Below, piece by piece: positions 24,977 through 32,391 of a stretch of 38,955 nucleotides of DNA; the stretch's first letter is position 1, and every line of letters begins with the position of its first letter. The stretch is from an uncultured SAR116 cluster alpha proteobacterium. Lineage in GTDB: Bacteria > Pseudomonadota > Alphaproteobacteria > Puniceispirillales > Marisalimonadaceae. The notes below the pieces were generated by a model that saw only the letters and a list, made by a program, of their open reading frames with translations, was not told where the DNA came from and searched no databases. The position numbers were made by a program, and so were the translations under genes. The stretch lies in NCBI GenBank assembly GCA_902616615.1, contig CACMTN010000014.1, forward strand, positions 1 to 38,955, written 5' to 3'.

Positions 24977-26458
24977 TTAAAATCTACCTTTTCGTTGTAT
25001 TCCAGCTGAACTGGTATTCATTATTGCATCAATATGTGAGTGCATTAATTTTAATTTTAACTTATCATCTATTCCTTTTTCCCAAAGATCTTCGAATTCT
25101 CCTGGATCGTTTTCTATGTCATAAATTTCACCAAATCCAAGTCCATGATAAATTATTGTTTTATATCTTCCATCAAAGGTCATAGTAGCGTGTGTATCTC
25201 TAACAATTCTTGGAGATCCTAATGAGTCATTAAATTCTGAAACTACAACATGCTTGTGAAAGTTAACGTCATTACCTGAACACATTTTTTCAAAAAGGGA
25301 CTTTCCCTGCATATAGTAAGGTATATTTATGCCTGCAGCATCCAAGATAGTTGGGGCTAAATCAACCAATTCAACTAATGCTGAACTAACTATGTCTGAC
25401 TTTATCTTTCTAGGCCACGAAAACATTAATGGTACATGAACTAATCCTTCAAAAAAACGACTTCCTTTATAAATTAGTCCATGATCACCCAACATTTCAC
25501 CATGATCACTATGAAAAATAATTAGAGTGTTTTGAAGTTGGCCTATTTCTTCTAAATGATTGATAAGTATCCCAAAATGTTTATCTAAAAGTTCAATCAT
25601 GGCATAATAATGTGCCTTAACAATTTTGCCATTAAATGATTCAGGAGGCCAATTGCCTGGGTTTTTATACCCACCCTCTGGCGGAGGTGGAGGATTTTCT
25701 CCGCCAGGATTTACAGCGTTAACTGCTTGCTGACAAACTTCTTTAAATTTTTTTTGTCTTTCAATATCATTTAATTTAAACAAAGGTCCAGGAAGGTCGT
25801 CTGGATTATACTTCTTTCTATATTCTTTTGGAGGATCAAAAGGAGGATGGGGATCAAACGGGTTAATAGATAACATCCATGGACCTTTTCTTTTTTTATT
25901 AATAAATTTTATTGCCATTTCAGTGCACCATGTAGTTTGGTGAAATTCCTCAGGGACGCCGTCACAGCAAAAATTATTTACGGGTTCAAAAAGTTTTTTT
26001 AGATTCTGTTTTTTTTCTTCTACAATCCATCTCTTATAATCATCAGTCTCTGGATTTAATTTCGGAGTTGAATCGTGACTATAATAAAATGTATTGTATC
26101 CATCATCTGTTCTTTTTTCAACTCCTCCTTCAGCACTTGATAGATGAAGCTTACCAATTAGCCCGCAGTCATATCCTGCATCCTTAAGTATTTTGGTAAC
26201 TAGCACTTCATGATCAGGAAAATGTTCCGCACCATTTCTGTGTGCATGAGTTGAAGCAGGGTATCTTCCTGTCAAAAATGATGCTCTGCTTGGAGTGCAG
26301 ATAGGACTTTGTACATACGCATTTTTGAATGTATATCCATTTTTCATGAATTTATTTATATTAGGAGTATTTATATATTGATTGCCAAGACCATTTATTG
26401 TGTCAAATCTTTGTTGGTCAGTACAATACCAAATTATATTAGGTAAACTTTTCTTCAT
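24977..26458 (-). CDS. Cytoplasmic Cys-type sulfatase (GDHG branch)
   Basis: The 493-residue protein has D14-Q15 (CTDQQRFDT), the active-site loop SPICTPSRASFLTGR with C54, P56 and R58, IGKLHLS near residue 100, NPFDPHPPFDPP and the metal segment HSDHGEMLGDHG near 300. It ends with YDIENDPGEFEDL. It has no signal peptide. It belongs with the partial sulfatase at 1-1173 (DPHxPFD and GDHG) rather than with the pair at 12637/17155. Five consecutive prolines (256-260) sit in a surface insertion. It is divergent from a LysR remnant, with a dyad operator-like sequence between them. The ATG has no evident ribosome-binding site. Substrate unknown. Confidence 0.93.
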   Translation of the reverse strand: MKKSLPNIIWYCTDQQRFDTINGLGNQYINTPNINKFMKNGYTFKNAYVQSPICTPSRASFLTGRYPASTHAHRNGAEHFPDHEVLVTKILKDAGYDCGLIGKLHLSSAEGGVEKRTDDGYNTFYYSHDSTPKLNPETDDYKRWIVEEKKQNLKKLFEPVNNFCCDGVPEEFHQTTWCTEMAIKFINKKRKGPWMLSINPFDPHPPFDPPKEYRKKYNPDDLPGPLFKLNDIERQKKFKEVCQQAVNAVNPGGENPPPPPEGGYKNPGNWPPESFNGKIVKAHYYAMIELLDKHFGILINHLEEIGQLQNTLIIFHSDHGEMLGDHGLIYKGSRFFEGLVHVPLMFSWPRKIKSDIVSSALVELVDLAPTILDAAGINIPYYMQGKSLFEKMCSGNDVNFHKHVVVSEFNDSLGSPRIVRDTHATMTFDGRYKTIIYHGLGFGEIYDIENDPGEFEDLWEKGIDDKLKLKLMHSHIDAIMNTSSAGIQRKGRF

Positions 26459-26536
26459 GTGATTTATAATATTTATATTTATTTAAAATTATGAACAAAT
26501 TTTAAGATTTTAGCCAATACAACTTTTTTATTTTTT

Positions 26537-26553
26537 CATAACTTTTAGTTATG
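26537..26553. promoter_or_regulatory. LysR-type operator candidate (T-N11-A dyad)
   Basis: CATAACTTTTAGTTATG is a perfect 7-base inverted repeat around TTT. It fits the LysR box rule (T39-N11-A51, counting 26539 and 26551). It lies between the sulfatase (-) and a truncated LysR gene (+), 57 bases before the latter and 79 before the former, as expected for a LysR autoregulatory site. Confidence 0.6.
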
Positions 26554-26609
26554 CATATAATTAATTTGTTTAATTTTTTTTATATATATATCATTATTTA
26601 TTACTTATT

Positions 26610-26861
26610 ATGATTAAAATTAGACAAATACAATTTTTTCTTTCTGTTCTTCAATACAATAGTTTTGTCAAAGCAACTGAAAGTTTGAATGTTTTACTGC
26701 AAAGTGTAAGTAAAGTCATTCGAGAACTTGAAGCAATCTTGCAAGTAATATTGATTAAAAGGCATACAAATGGAATTGAAATTACAGAATATGCAAGTTT
26801 CTTAGAAAATTATTCACATTTAATTCTTAAAGGTATTTCTAATGCAGAAAAAGAAATTTAA
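26610..26861 (+). pseudogene. LysR-family regulator remnant: DNA-binding domain only
   Basis: The 83-residue product aligns with just the N-terminal helix-turn-helix and linker helix of a LysR regulator (IRQIQFFLSVLQYNSFVKATESL, then VSKVIRELEAILQVILIKR). Full members have about 300 residues. The usual SQPAVSK turn reads LLQSVSK, another sign of decay. The stop at 26859-26861 is followed by 58 bases with no continuation of the effector domain in any frame, so the rest was deleted rather than frameshifted. It precedes an AbrB-type gene. A surviving DNA-binding mini-protein is possible but no evidence favours it. Confidence 0.75.
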
Positions 26862-26919
26862 AAAGTTCTGCTGAGTTATTATTAAAAAATTAATTTTAGC
26901 CAGAAAGGAAAAGACTAGG

Positions 26920-27996
26920 ATGGGATTGGTCAAAAATATTGCTAAAAAAAATATTAAAACCTTTATTAAAACAATTTTAATTGGCCTATTAGGCGGTATA
27001 ATATTTAATTTCTTACTTTTACCATTACCGTGGATGCTTGGTCCAGCATTTAGTGTAGCTATTTTTGCTTTGTCAGGAGTAAATGTTGATTTAAGCAGAA
27101 ATTTTCGTGCACCTTTTGTAGGTCTTACTGGTGTTTGGCTTGGAAGTTATTTCCAACCAAGCATTTTGGATGATGTTTATATATGGATTATCTCTCTTAT
27201 TTTTTTGGTGTTATACGTGCCTATAGCACACTTATTTTCATATTTTATTCTACTTAAAACAAGAAAAATAAATAAACCTGAAGCTTTTTTTATAGGCTCA
27301 GCTGGAGGCTTATTAGAAATGACATTGGGCGCTGAAGAATGTAAAGCTGATGCCAAAAGAGTTTCATTAACTCATATGACCAGAATTTTTTTAACAGTCA
27401 TGTTTATTCCTAATTTATTACTCATATTTTTTCCAGGCTCTTACGAAAGAGAATCTACTTGGCCTAATTTGGAGGGTAGTTTTTTACATGTAATTGCATT
27501 TATTGTTTTAATTCCATTAGGTCAATATATTGGTAAAAAACTAAATTTTCCTGGACACTCTCTTTTTGGTCCTCTGATAATAAGTGCAATCTTACATGTA
27601 TTTGGATATTTTAAATTAGAGGCAAACATTTCTTTTTTAATAATTTCTCAATTATTTATTGGAACTTTTTTTGGATGCAACATGAATGGAGTTACTTGGA
27701 AAGTAGCTGGTAATTATTTAATTGATGCGATCATTGTAGTTTTGTGTCTAACAGTATGCATAGTTCCTTTTTTATTTATATTAGGATTATTAATATCAAT
27801 AAATGTAGAAGCAATTTTATTGGCCTTTGCACCTGGTGGAGTTAATGAAATGGGATTGTTGGCAGCTTTTTTAAATATTGAACCAGCTTATGTTTTGACA
27901 CACCATTTATTTAGATTATGCACGGTATTAATGATGTTGATTTTTGCAAAAAAATTTCTTTATCCAAAATTTAAAAAAATGAAAAATTTTAATTGA
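26920..27996 (+). CDS. AbrB-family inner-membrane protein
   Basis: A 358-residue polytopic protein with about ten membrane helices, matching the AbrB (PF05145) family. The N-terminal repeat LLPLPWMLGPAFSVAIFAL (near 40-60) and the C-terminal LLAFAPGGVNEMGLLAAFL with YVLTHHLFRL (near 300-335) are the family hallmarks; SAGGLLEMTLG near 130 is the matching first-half motif. Members were once called ammonia monooxygenase regulators but behave as putative transporters; the substrate is not established. An AAGGA sequence lies about 11 bases before the ATG. It follows the LysR remnant and converges on the small MotA-like gene with a 5-base gap. Confidence 0.88.
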   Translation: MGLVKNIAKKNIKTFIKTILIGLLGGIIFNFLLLPLPWMLGPAFSVAIFALSGVNVDLSRNFRAPFVGLTGVWLGSYFQPSILDDVYIWIISLIFLVLYVPIAHLFSYFILLKTRKINKPEAFFIGSAGGLLEMTLGAEECKADAKRVSLTHMTRIFLTVMFIPNLLLIFFPGSYERESTWPNLEGSFLHVIAFIVLIPLGQYIGKKLNFPGHSLFGPLIISAILHVFGYFKLEANISFLIISQLFIGTFFGCNMNGVTWKVAGNYLIDAIIVVLCLTVCIVPFLFILGLLISINVEAILLAFAPGGVNEMGLLAAFLNIEPAYVLTHHLFRLCTVLMMLIFAKKFLYPKFKKMKNFN

Positions 27997-28001
27997 TTTA
28001 A

Positions 28002-28346
28002 TTATTCGGTATTAATTTTTTCAAGACCCGTTGTGATTAATTTTATAAAATAACCATATAATATAGGTAGAAATGCAACTGAAAAAGCTGGCCATATATT
28101 TTCTGTGTTTGCGTGATGATTACCTATAATTACAATCCCAATCATTAAGCCAATCCAACCCATATAAACTGAACCATCTCCAAAGTTTTTTATAAAATTG
28201 CTGGATTTACCTTTTGCCAAAACGTAACCTAGTGATCCTCCCACAACTAGTAAAAATGAAGGTAAATCAATAAACTTTTTATAATCTATTGTTGATACAG
28301 CCCCAAAAACCATTCCAATAATGATTATTACTCCAATTATTCTCAC
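28002..28346 (-). CDS. Small MotA-like membrane protein
   Basis: A 114-residue membrane protein with about four helices. Its first 45 residues read like the start of the flagellar stator subunit MotA: hydrophobic helix, then IDLPSFLLVVGGSLGYVLA where MotA has an I-D-x-P-S-x-L-x-V-x-G-G-T-x-G stretch. The cytoplasmic domain and the proton-channel helices of MotA (about 250-290 residues) are missing, so this is not a stator. No motility gene is near. The start is GTG at 28346, with GAGGT six bases upstream on the coding strand. Function unknown; possibly a stand-alone membrane domain derived from the MotA/TolQ family. Confidence 0.7.
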   Translation of the reverse strand: MRIIGVIIIIGMVFGAVSTIDYKKFIDLPSFLLVVGGSLGYVLAKGKSSNFIKNFGDGSVYMGWIGLMIGIVIIGNHHANTENIWPAFSVAFLPILYGYFIKLITTGLEKINTE

Positions 28347-28523
28347 TTAGTTACCTCACACATATGCGATTTTTTCTTCATTTAATTTATCTTAAATTAA
28401 AATAAATTAGAGTAAACATGTTAATTTTTTAGATATAAATATATTTAAATTAAATAATTGTTGATATTAAATAAAGTTAATAATCTACTATGTTTTCAAT
28501 TAAACATATTGGTAATTAAGTTC
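28347..28523. promoter_or_regulatory. Divergent AT-rich spacer (MotA-like gene / EthD-like gene)
   Basis: The largest gene-free stretch in the window (177 bases). It contains the GTG gene's ribosome-binding site (reverse strand, near 28353-28358) and otherwise only AT-rich sequence such as ATATAAATATATTTAAATTA. An upstream in-frame TTG at 28458 could extend the EthD-like gene but adds a sequence unlike the family. Confidence 0.3.
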
Positions 28524-29225
28524 ATGAGTCTTTTAGGTAGTGCCGTTCTGGTAAATTGGGGTGGAATTGTTGAAGAAAAAGAAATTGAATATAATGAGTG
28601 GCATTCAAAAGAACATATGCCAGAGCGGATATCTTTGCCTGGATTTTTAAGAGGTTTGAGAGCTGTTGGGATTTCTGGCACACATTTAAATCACAAATAT
28701 TTTATGATGTATGAGGCTGAACGAAAAGAAGTTTTTACGTCCAAAAAATATCTAGAGAGGTTAAATAATCCAACTGAATGGACAAAAGAAATCTTATCTA
28801 ATTACTTATGCCCGTCTAGAACGATTTGTAGCGTTATATCCAGTAAATCAATTGGAGTAGGCGGTTATCTTTCAACCATAAGATTTTTAAATGAAAATAT
28901 TCCAAATAATCAAAATGTAGAAAATTTAAAATCCTTTGTCCCCAAAATGCTTAAATTAAGTGGTGTAACAGGTATGCATGTTATCCTAGGAGACAGCAGT
29001 TATGGGCAGATAAATACTAAAGAAAAAAAATATAGATCATCGCAAGGGTTAAATGATCAAATAATATCTCAAGCAGTTATTATTGAAGGTTTGAATTATC
29101 ACTCTTTAGAAACAGCTATTAGAAGTTTTAAAAATAAGTGTTCTCTTAAAGAAAGTAATGATTTAATTATAAATTATTATATTTGTCAGAATATTTTAAC
29201 CCAACAAGATTTGTTGAACAAATGA
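28524..29225 (+). CDS. EthD/Dabb-like dimeric alpha-beta barrel protein
   Basis: A 233-residue protein. The N-terminus (residues 1-75) has the pattern VNWGG...EIEYNEWHSKEHMPERISLPGFLRGLRA, characteristic of EthD-like ferredoxin-fold proteins (E-x-N-E-W-H-x-x-E-H-x-x-E-R). The second half (from about 105) appears to be a degenerate repeat of the fold (TGMHVILGDSSYG). Members bind or alter small aromatic or organic ligands; the activity here is unknown. ATG 28524 is preferred to the TTG at 28458 because it starts directly at the domain. Its stop overlaps the DadA-like start as ATGA, so the two are co-translated. Confidence 0.75.
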   Translation: MSLLGSAVLVNWGGIVEEKEIEYNEWHSKEHMPERISLPGFLRGLRAVGISGTHLNHKYFMMYEAERKEVFTSKKYLERLNNPTEWTKEILSNYLCPSRTICSVISSKSIGVGGYLSTIRFLNENIPNNQNVENLKSFVPKMLKLSGVTGMHVILGDSSYGQINTKEKKYRSSQGLNDQIISQAVIIEGLNYHSLETAIRSFKNKCSLKESNDLIINYYICQNILTQQDLLNK

Positions 29226-30463
29226 AAAAAATAGTAATTATTGGATCAGGTATAGTTGGAATTTGTACGGCTGTTGAATTAATTAACCGAGGATTTTCTG
29301 TAACATTGATCGATCCAAATGAGCCTGGTTCACAAACGTCATATGGAAACGCAGGTGTATTAACAGATTCTTCTCTAATGATAATCAATAATCCTCAATT
29401 ACTTAGATCTTTGTTTAGTTTAATCTTTAAAAGAAACACATCATTTAGATATTCAAAATTATTTGTATTTTCGAGATTATCTTGGGTAATTAATTTTTTA
29501 ATGTTTAGTAAAAAAAAACATATGGAAATTGCCGCAAAAGTTTTAAGAGAATTACAAGTTTTATCTTTAAAAACACACAAAAAACTTATTAAAAAGACTA
29601 ACTCTAACAATAATATTGAAGCACCTGGATGGTTGAAGGTTTTTAAAACTCAATTAAGTTATGAAAATTATACTTATGAGTTAGATGTTTTAGATAAAAA
29701 CAAGGCTAAATATACTATTTTAAATACAAAACAAATAAAAAAACAATTTCCTGATTTGCAAATTGAGTATTATAAAGGTATTCTTTTTAAGAACTCACTG
29801 AGAGTTAAGTCGCCAATAGAATTATCAAAAAATTATTTTAAATATTTCATAAAATCTGGAGGTAGTTTTTATAAAGAAATTTGTGAGGACATAAAATTCA
29901 TTAATGGGCATTGGACCGTTTTATTAAATGAAAATAAAAAAATCTTTGATGAAGTTGTAATTTGCGCAGGTCCTTGGTCCAAAGATTTTTTATCTAACTT
30001 AGGCTATAAAATACCACTTGCATGGGAACGGGGTTACCATCATCATTTTAGTACTAAGAAGGATATTGATTTAGGTCCAGCAATTCATGACGTTGATGGT
30101 GGTTTTGTTTATAGCTGTAACAAAAATGAAATTAGAGTTACATCAGGTGTTGAATTAACTTTCAGAGAAGCAGCTATTAATGAAGAACAAATTAATGATA
30201 TAGTCCAGAAATTAAAAACAATTCTACCCCTTAAAAATAAATTAACAAAAACTCCTTGGCTTGGTTCGAGACCAACTATTGCAGATAGTTTGCCTATGAT
30301 TGGAAAAGCACCTAAACATAAAAACTTATGGTTCAATTTTGGACATAATCACATTGGATTATCTACGTCAGCTGGTTCTGGGGTTGTTATAGCTGATATG
30401 ATTGAAAATAAGAAAACTTCTATTAATATTGATCTATTTTTACCAGATAGGTTTATATTGTAA
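29222..30463 (+). CDS. FAD-dependent D-amino-acid dehydrogenase-like oxidoreductase (DadA family)
   Basis: The 413-residue enzyme begins MKKIVIIGSGIVGICTAVELINRG, a textbook FAD-binding GxGxxG, followed by DPNEPGSQTSYGNAG. The C-terminal GSRPTIADSLPMIGKAP and GHNHIGLSTSAGSG segments are typical of DAO/DadA proteins. It would deaminate a D-amino acid or oxidise an N-substituted amine to a keto acid, passing electrons to the respiratory chain. ATG 29222 overlaps the preceding gene's stop (ATGA); the upstream in-frame TTG at 29183 would add unlikely residues. It converges on the SDR with two bases between. Substrate unknown. Confidence 0.92.
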   Translation: MKKIVIIGSGIVGICTAVELINRGFSVTLIDPNEPGSQTSYGNAGVLTDSSLMIINNPQLLRSLFSLIFKRNTSFRYSKLFVFSRLSWVINFLMFSKKKHMEIAAKVLRELQVLSLKTHKKLIKKTNSNNNIEAPGWLKVFKTQLSYENYTYELDVLDKNKAKYTILNTKQIKKQFPDLQIEYYKGILFKNSLRVKSPIELSKNYFKYFIKSGGSFYKEICEDIKFINGHWTVLLNENKKIFDEVVICAGPWSKDFLSNLGYKIPLAWERGYHHHFSTKKDIDLGPAIHDVDGGFVYSCNKNEIRVTSGVELTFREAAINEEQINDIVQKLKTILPLKNKLTKTPWLGSRPTIADSLPMIGKAPKHKNLWFNFGHNHIGLSTSAGSGVVIADMIENKKTSINIDLFLPDRFIL

Positions 30464-30465
30464 TT

Positions 30466-31212
30466 TTATAAAAGTGACAAACCACCATCAACATTAATTA
30501 TTTGTCCAGTAATATAAGACGCTTCATTTGATAGTAAAAAATTTACTAAATTTGCAATATCCTCAGGCATTGCAAGTCTAGATAGAGGTATTTTATTTAT
30601 AATCTTATCCCATTCACTTTGTGATAGAGCTGAGTGATTACCATCTTTCTTGGTATAACCTGGAGAAATTGCATTTACAGTAACATTATCTCTTGCTAAT
30701 TGAAAAGAAAGAGTTTGTGTAAGAGCCTCTAAAGCACCTTTTGCAGCTGCAGTAATTGGAAAAATTTTATTGTTTAATCCTATACTCTTATTTACAAATG
30801 AACTAATAACAACAATTCTTCCACAATTTGATTTTTTAAGGTCTTCAATACATAGGTTTACGATCTCTGAAAATGACAGCGTCATAGTTTGAACTGATCT
30901 ATTAAGATCATCGTAATTAAATTTCCCAAATTCTTTTTTGTCAGCATATCCTGCAATCGAAATAAATTGGTCAATACTACCAGTACTACTTCTTGCTAAA
31001 TTAACTAATTCTTTTAAAAATTTTTTTTGAGATAAGTCACCACAAATATATTTAACTTTTGCACCTTTATTTTCTGCAAATTGTATAACAGAAATCAAAC
31101 CTTCTAAGTTTGACTTGGTAGTCAAAGTAAAACAAACTCTTTTTGAAGCTAGTTTTTTTACAGTTGCAGCTCCAATTCCAGACGCGGCGCCAGTAATTAA
31201 TATAGATTTCAT
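30466..31212 (-). CDS. SDR-family protein lacking the canonical catalytic tyrosine
   Basis: The 248-residue protein has the SDR cofactor motif TGAASGIGA (residues 7-15), S137/S138 in VVISSFV, the PGYTK loop at 184-188 and the C-terminal GQIINVDGGLSLL. The catalytic YxxxK is TAAAK (T154, K158), and the usual NNAG at 85-88 is SIAG. The DNA reads ATT-ACT-GCA-GCT-GCA-AAA, so the threonine is real within this sequence. It may have altered chemistry, be inactive, or bind a ligand. It resembles 3-oxoacyl-ACP/alcohol dehydrogenase-type SDRs otherwise. It is divergent from the NHL protein at 31337. Confidence 0.87.
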   Translation of the reverse strand: MKSILITGAASGIGAATVKKLASKRVCFTLTTKSNLEGLISVIQFAENKGAKVKYICGDLSQKKFLKELVNLARSSTGSIDQFISIAGYADKKEFGKFNYDDLNRSVQTMTLSFSEIVNLCIEDLKKSNCGRIVVISSFVNKSIGLNNKIFPITAAAKGALEALTQTLSFQLARDNVTVNAISPGYTKKDGNHSALSQSEWDKIINKIPLSRLAMPEDIANLVNFLLSNEASYITGQIINVDGGLSLL

Positions 31213-31336
31213 TTTTTTATAAACTTTATTTAATGTGAATTAATTATTCTATTAATATTATTTTTTTTCAATACTTCATATTAATTTATAGACAAATTAT
31301 GTCTTAAACATAATAATTTTACTGGGAGGTATTGTT
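31213..31336. promoter_or_regulatory. Divergent spacer (SDR / NHL-repeat protein)
   Basis: A 124-base AT-rich spacer that should hold the promoter of the NHL gene and of the SDR. GGGAGG at 31324-31329 is a strong ribosome-binding site seven bases before TTG 31337, which fixes the unusual TTG start. No clear operator is visible. Confidence 0.45.
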
Positions 31337-32302
31337 TTGTCAGTGTTACTTGGTCAAGGAGAGTTTAAATATAGGGTTGTTGAAAACTGGGCTAAACTTC
31401 CTGAAAATTGGTTGTTTATGGATGTAGCTGGAGTTGCAGTTAACAGTAAAGACGAAATTCATGTTTTTAATCGAGGCAAACACCCTATGATTATTTTTGA
31501 CATAGATGGTAATTATCTTAGATCTTGGGGTGAAAACCTATTTTCAAGACCACATGGTATTCATATTGGTCCTGATGATTATATATACTGTACTGACGAT
31601 GGAGATCATACAGTTAAAAAAATAGCACCTGATGGAAAATTAATATTTAAAATTGGAGTTCCCGGTAAACCGTCAGAATTTATGTCTAATTTGCCATTTC
31701 ATAGGTGCACCCATACTGCATTATGTCCAGATAATAACATTTTTGTATCTGATGGTTATGGAAATGCTTGTGTTCACAAGTATTCTCCTGATGGAAAACT
31801 TATCAAAACATTTGGTGAGTCTGGCACGGGTCCTGGCCAATTTAATCTTGTCCATAATATTGTGGCTGATGATGATGGCTGGATATATGTAGCAGACAGA
31901 GAAAATCACAGAGTACAAGTTTTTAATACAGAGGGTAAATACGAGACACAGTGGAATAATCTTCACCGACCTTGTGGTTTATTTATGCCCAGAGGTAAAT
32001 GCCCAATTTGTATTGTTGGAGAGTTGGGACCAGGACTATTAGTAAATAGAAAATATAAAAATTTAGGCCCAAGGTTAAGTATTCTTGATAATAATGGTAA
32101 CTTAATTTCACGTTTGGGTGGTGAAAATGGCGCTGGCTTTGAATTAGGCCAATTTCAGGCACCTCATGGAATATCACTAGATAGTAAAGGAAGTATTTAT
32201 GTTGGAGAAGTTTCATATACAAATTGGCCCTACACATATGGAGATGAGCCAAAGCCAAAGTATTTAAAAACTCTTCAAAAGCTTGAAAGAGTCTTAAATT
32301 AA
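31337..32302 (+). CDS. NHL-repeat six-bladed beta-propeller, peptidyl-alpha-hydroxyglycine lyase-like
   Basis: The 321-residue protein is built of NHL repeats. Examples are EIHVFNRGKHPMIIFDIDGN, PHGIHIGPDDYIYCTDDGDH, NNIFVSDGYGNACVHKYSPDGK, WIYVADRENHRVQVFNTEGK and APHGISLDSKGSIYVGEVSY. Conserved Asp/Arg/His positions resemble the lyase domain of peptide-amidating enzymes, a family also abundant in bacteria where the monooxygenase partner is absent. There is no signal peptide, so it is cytoplasmic. It starts with TTG supported by GGGAGG seven bases upstream. It precedes an ABC importer in the same direction with an 89-base gap. A metal-dependent hydrolase or lactonase is an alternative. Confidence 0.85.
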   Translation: MSVLLGQGEFKYRVVENWAKLPENWLFMDVAGVAVNSKDEIHVFNRGKHPMIIFDIDGNYLRSWGENLFSRPHGIHIGPDDYIYCTDDGDHTVKKIAPDGKLIFKIGVPGKPSEFMSNLPFHRCTHTALCPDNNIFVSDGYGNACVHKYSPDGKLIKTFGESGTGPGQFNLVHNIVADDDGWIYVADRENHRVQVFNTEGKYETQWNNLHRPCGLFMPRGKCPICIVGELGPGLLVNRKYKNLGPRLSILDNNGNLISRLGGENGAGFELGQFQAPHGISLDSKGSIYVGEVSYTNWPYTYGDEPKPKYLKTLQKLERVLN

Positions 32303-32332
32303 ATTAGTATTATTATTAAAGTAAAATAATTT

Positions 32333-32341
32333 GAAAGGAGG
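32333..32341 (+). promoter_or_regulatory. Unpaired strong Shine-Dalgarno sequence
   Basis: GAAAGGAGG occurs 41 bases before the real ribosome-binding site (AAAGGAGG, 32374-32381) of the binding protein. No ATG, GTG or TTG lies at usable distance after it. It could be a ribosome standby site, a relic of an earlier start, or the start of a very short leader from an ATT codon. Confidence 0.4.
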
Positions 32342-32391
32342 TTAAACTACATTTATCAAACTTATTAACTATCAAAGGAGGAAAATAAATT

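Noticed and set aside
28002-28346. Calling the small membrane protein a flagellar stator MotA
   Set aside because: It has fewer than half the residues of MotA and lacks the cytoplasmic domain and channel helices; there are no motility genes.
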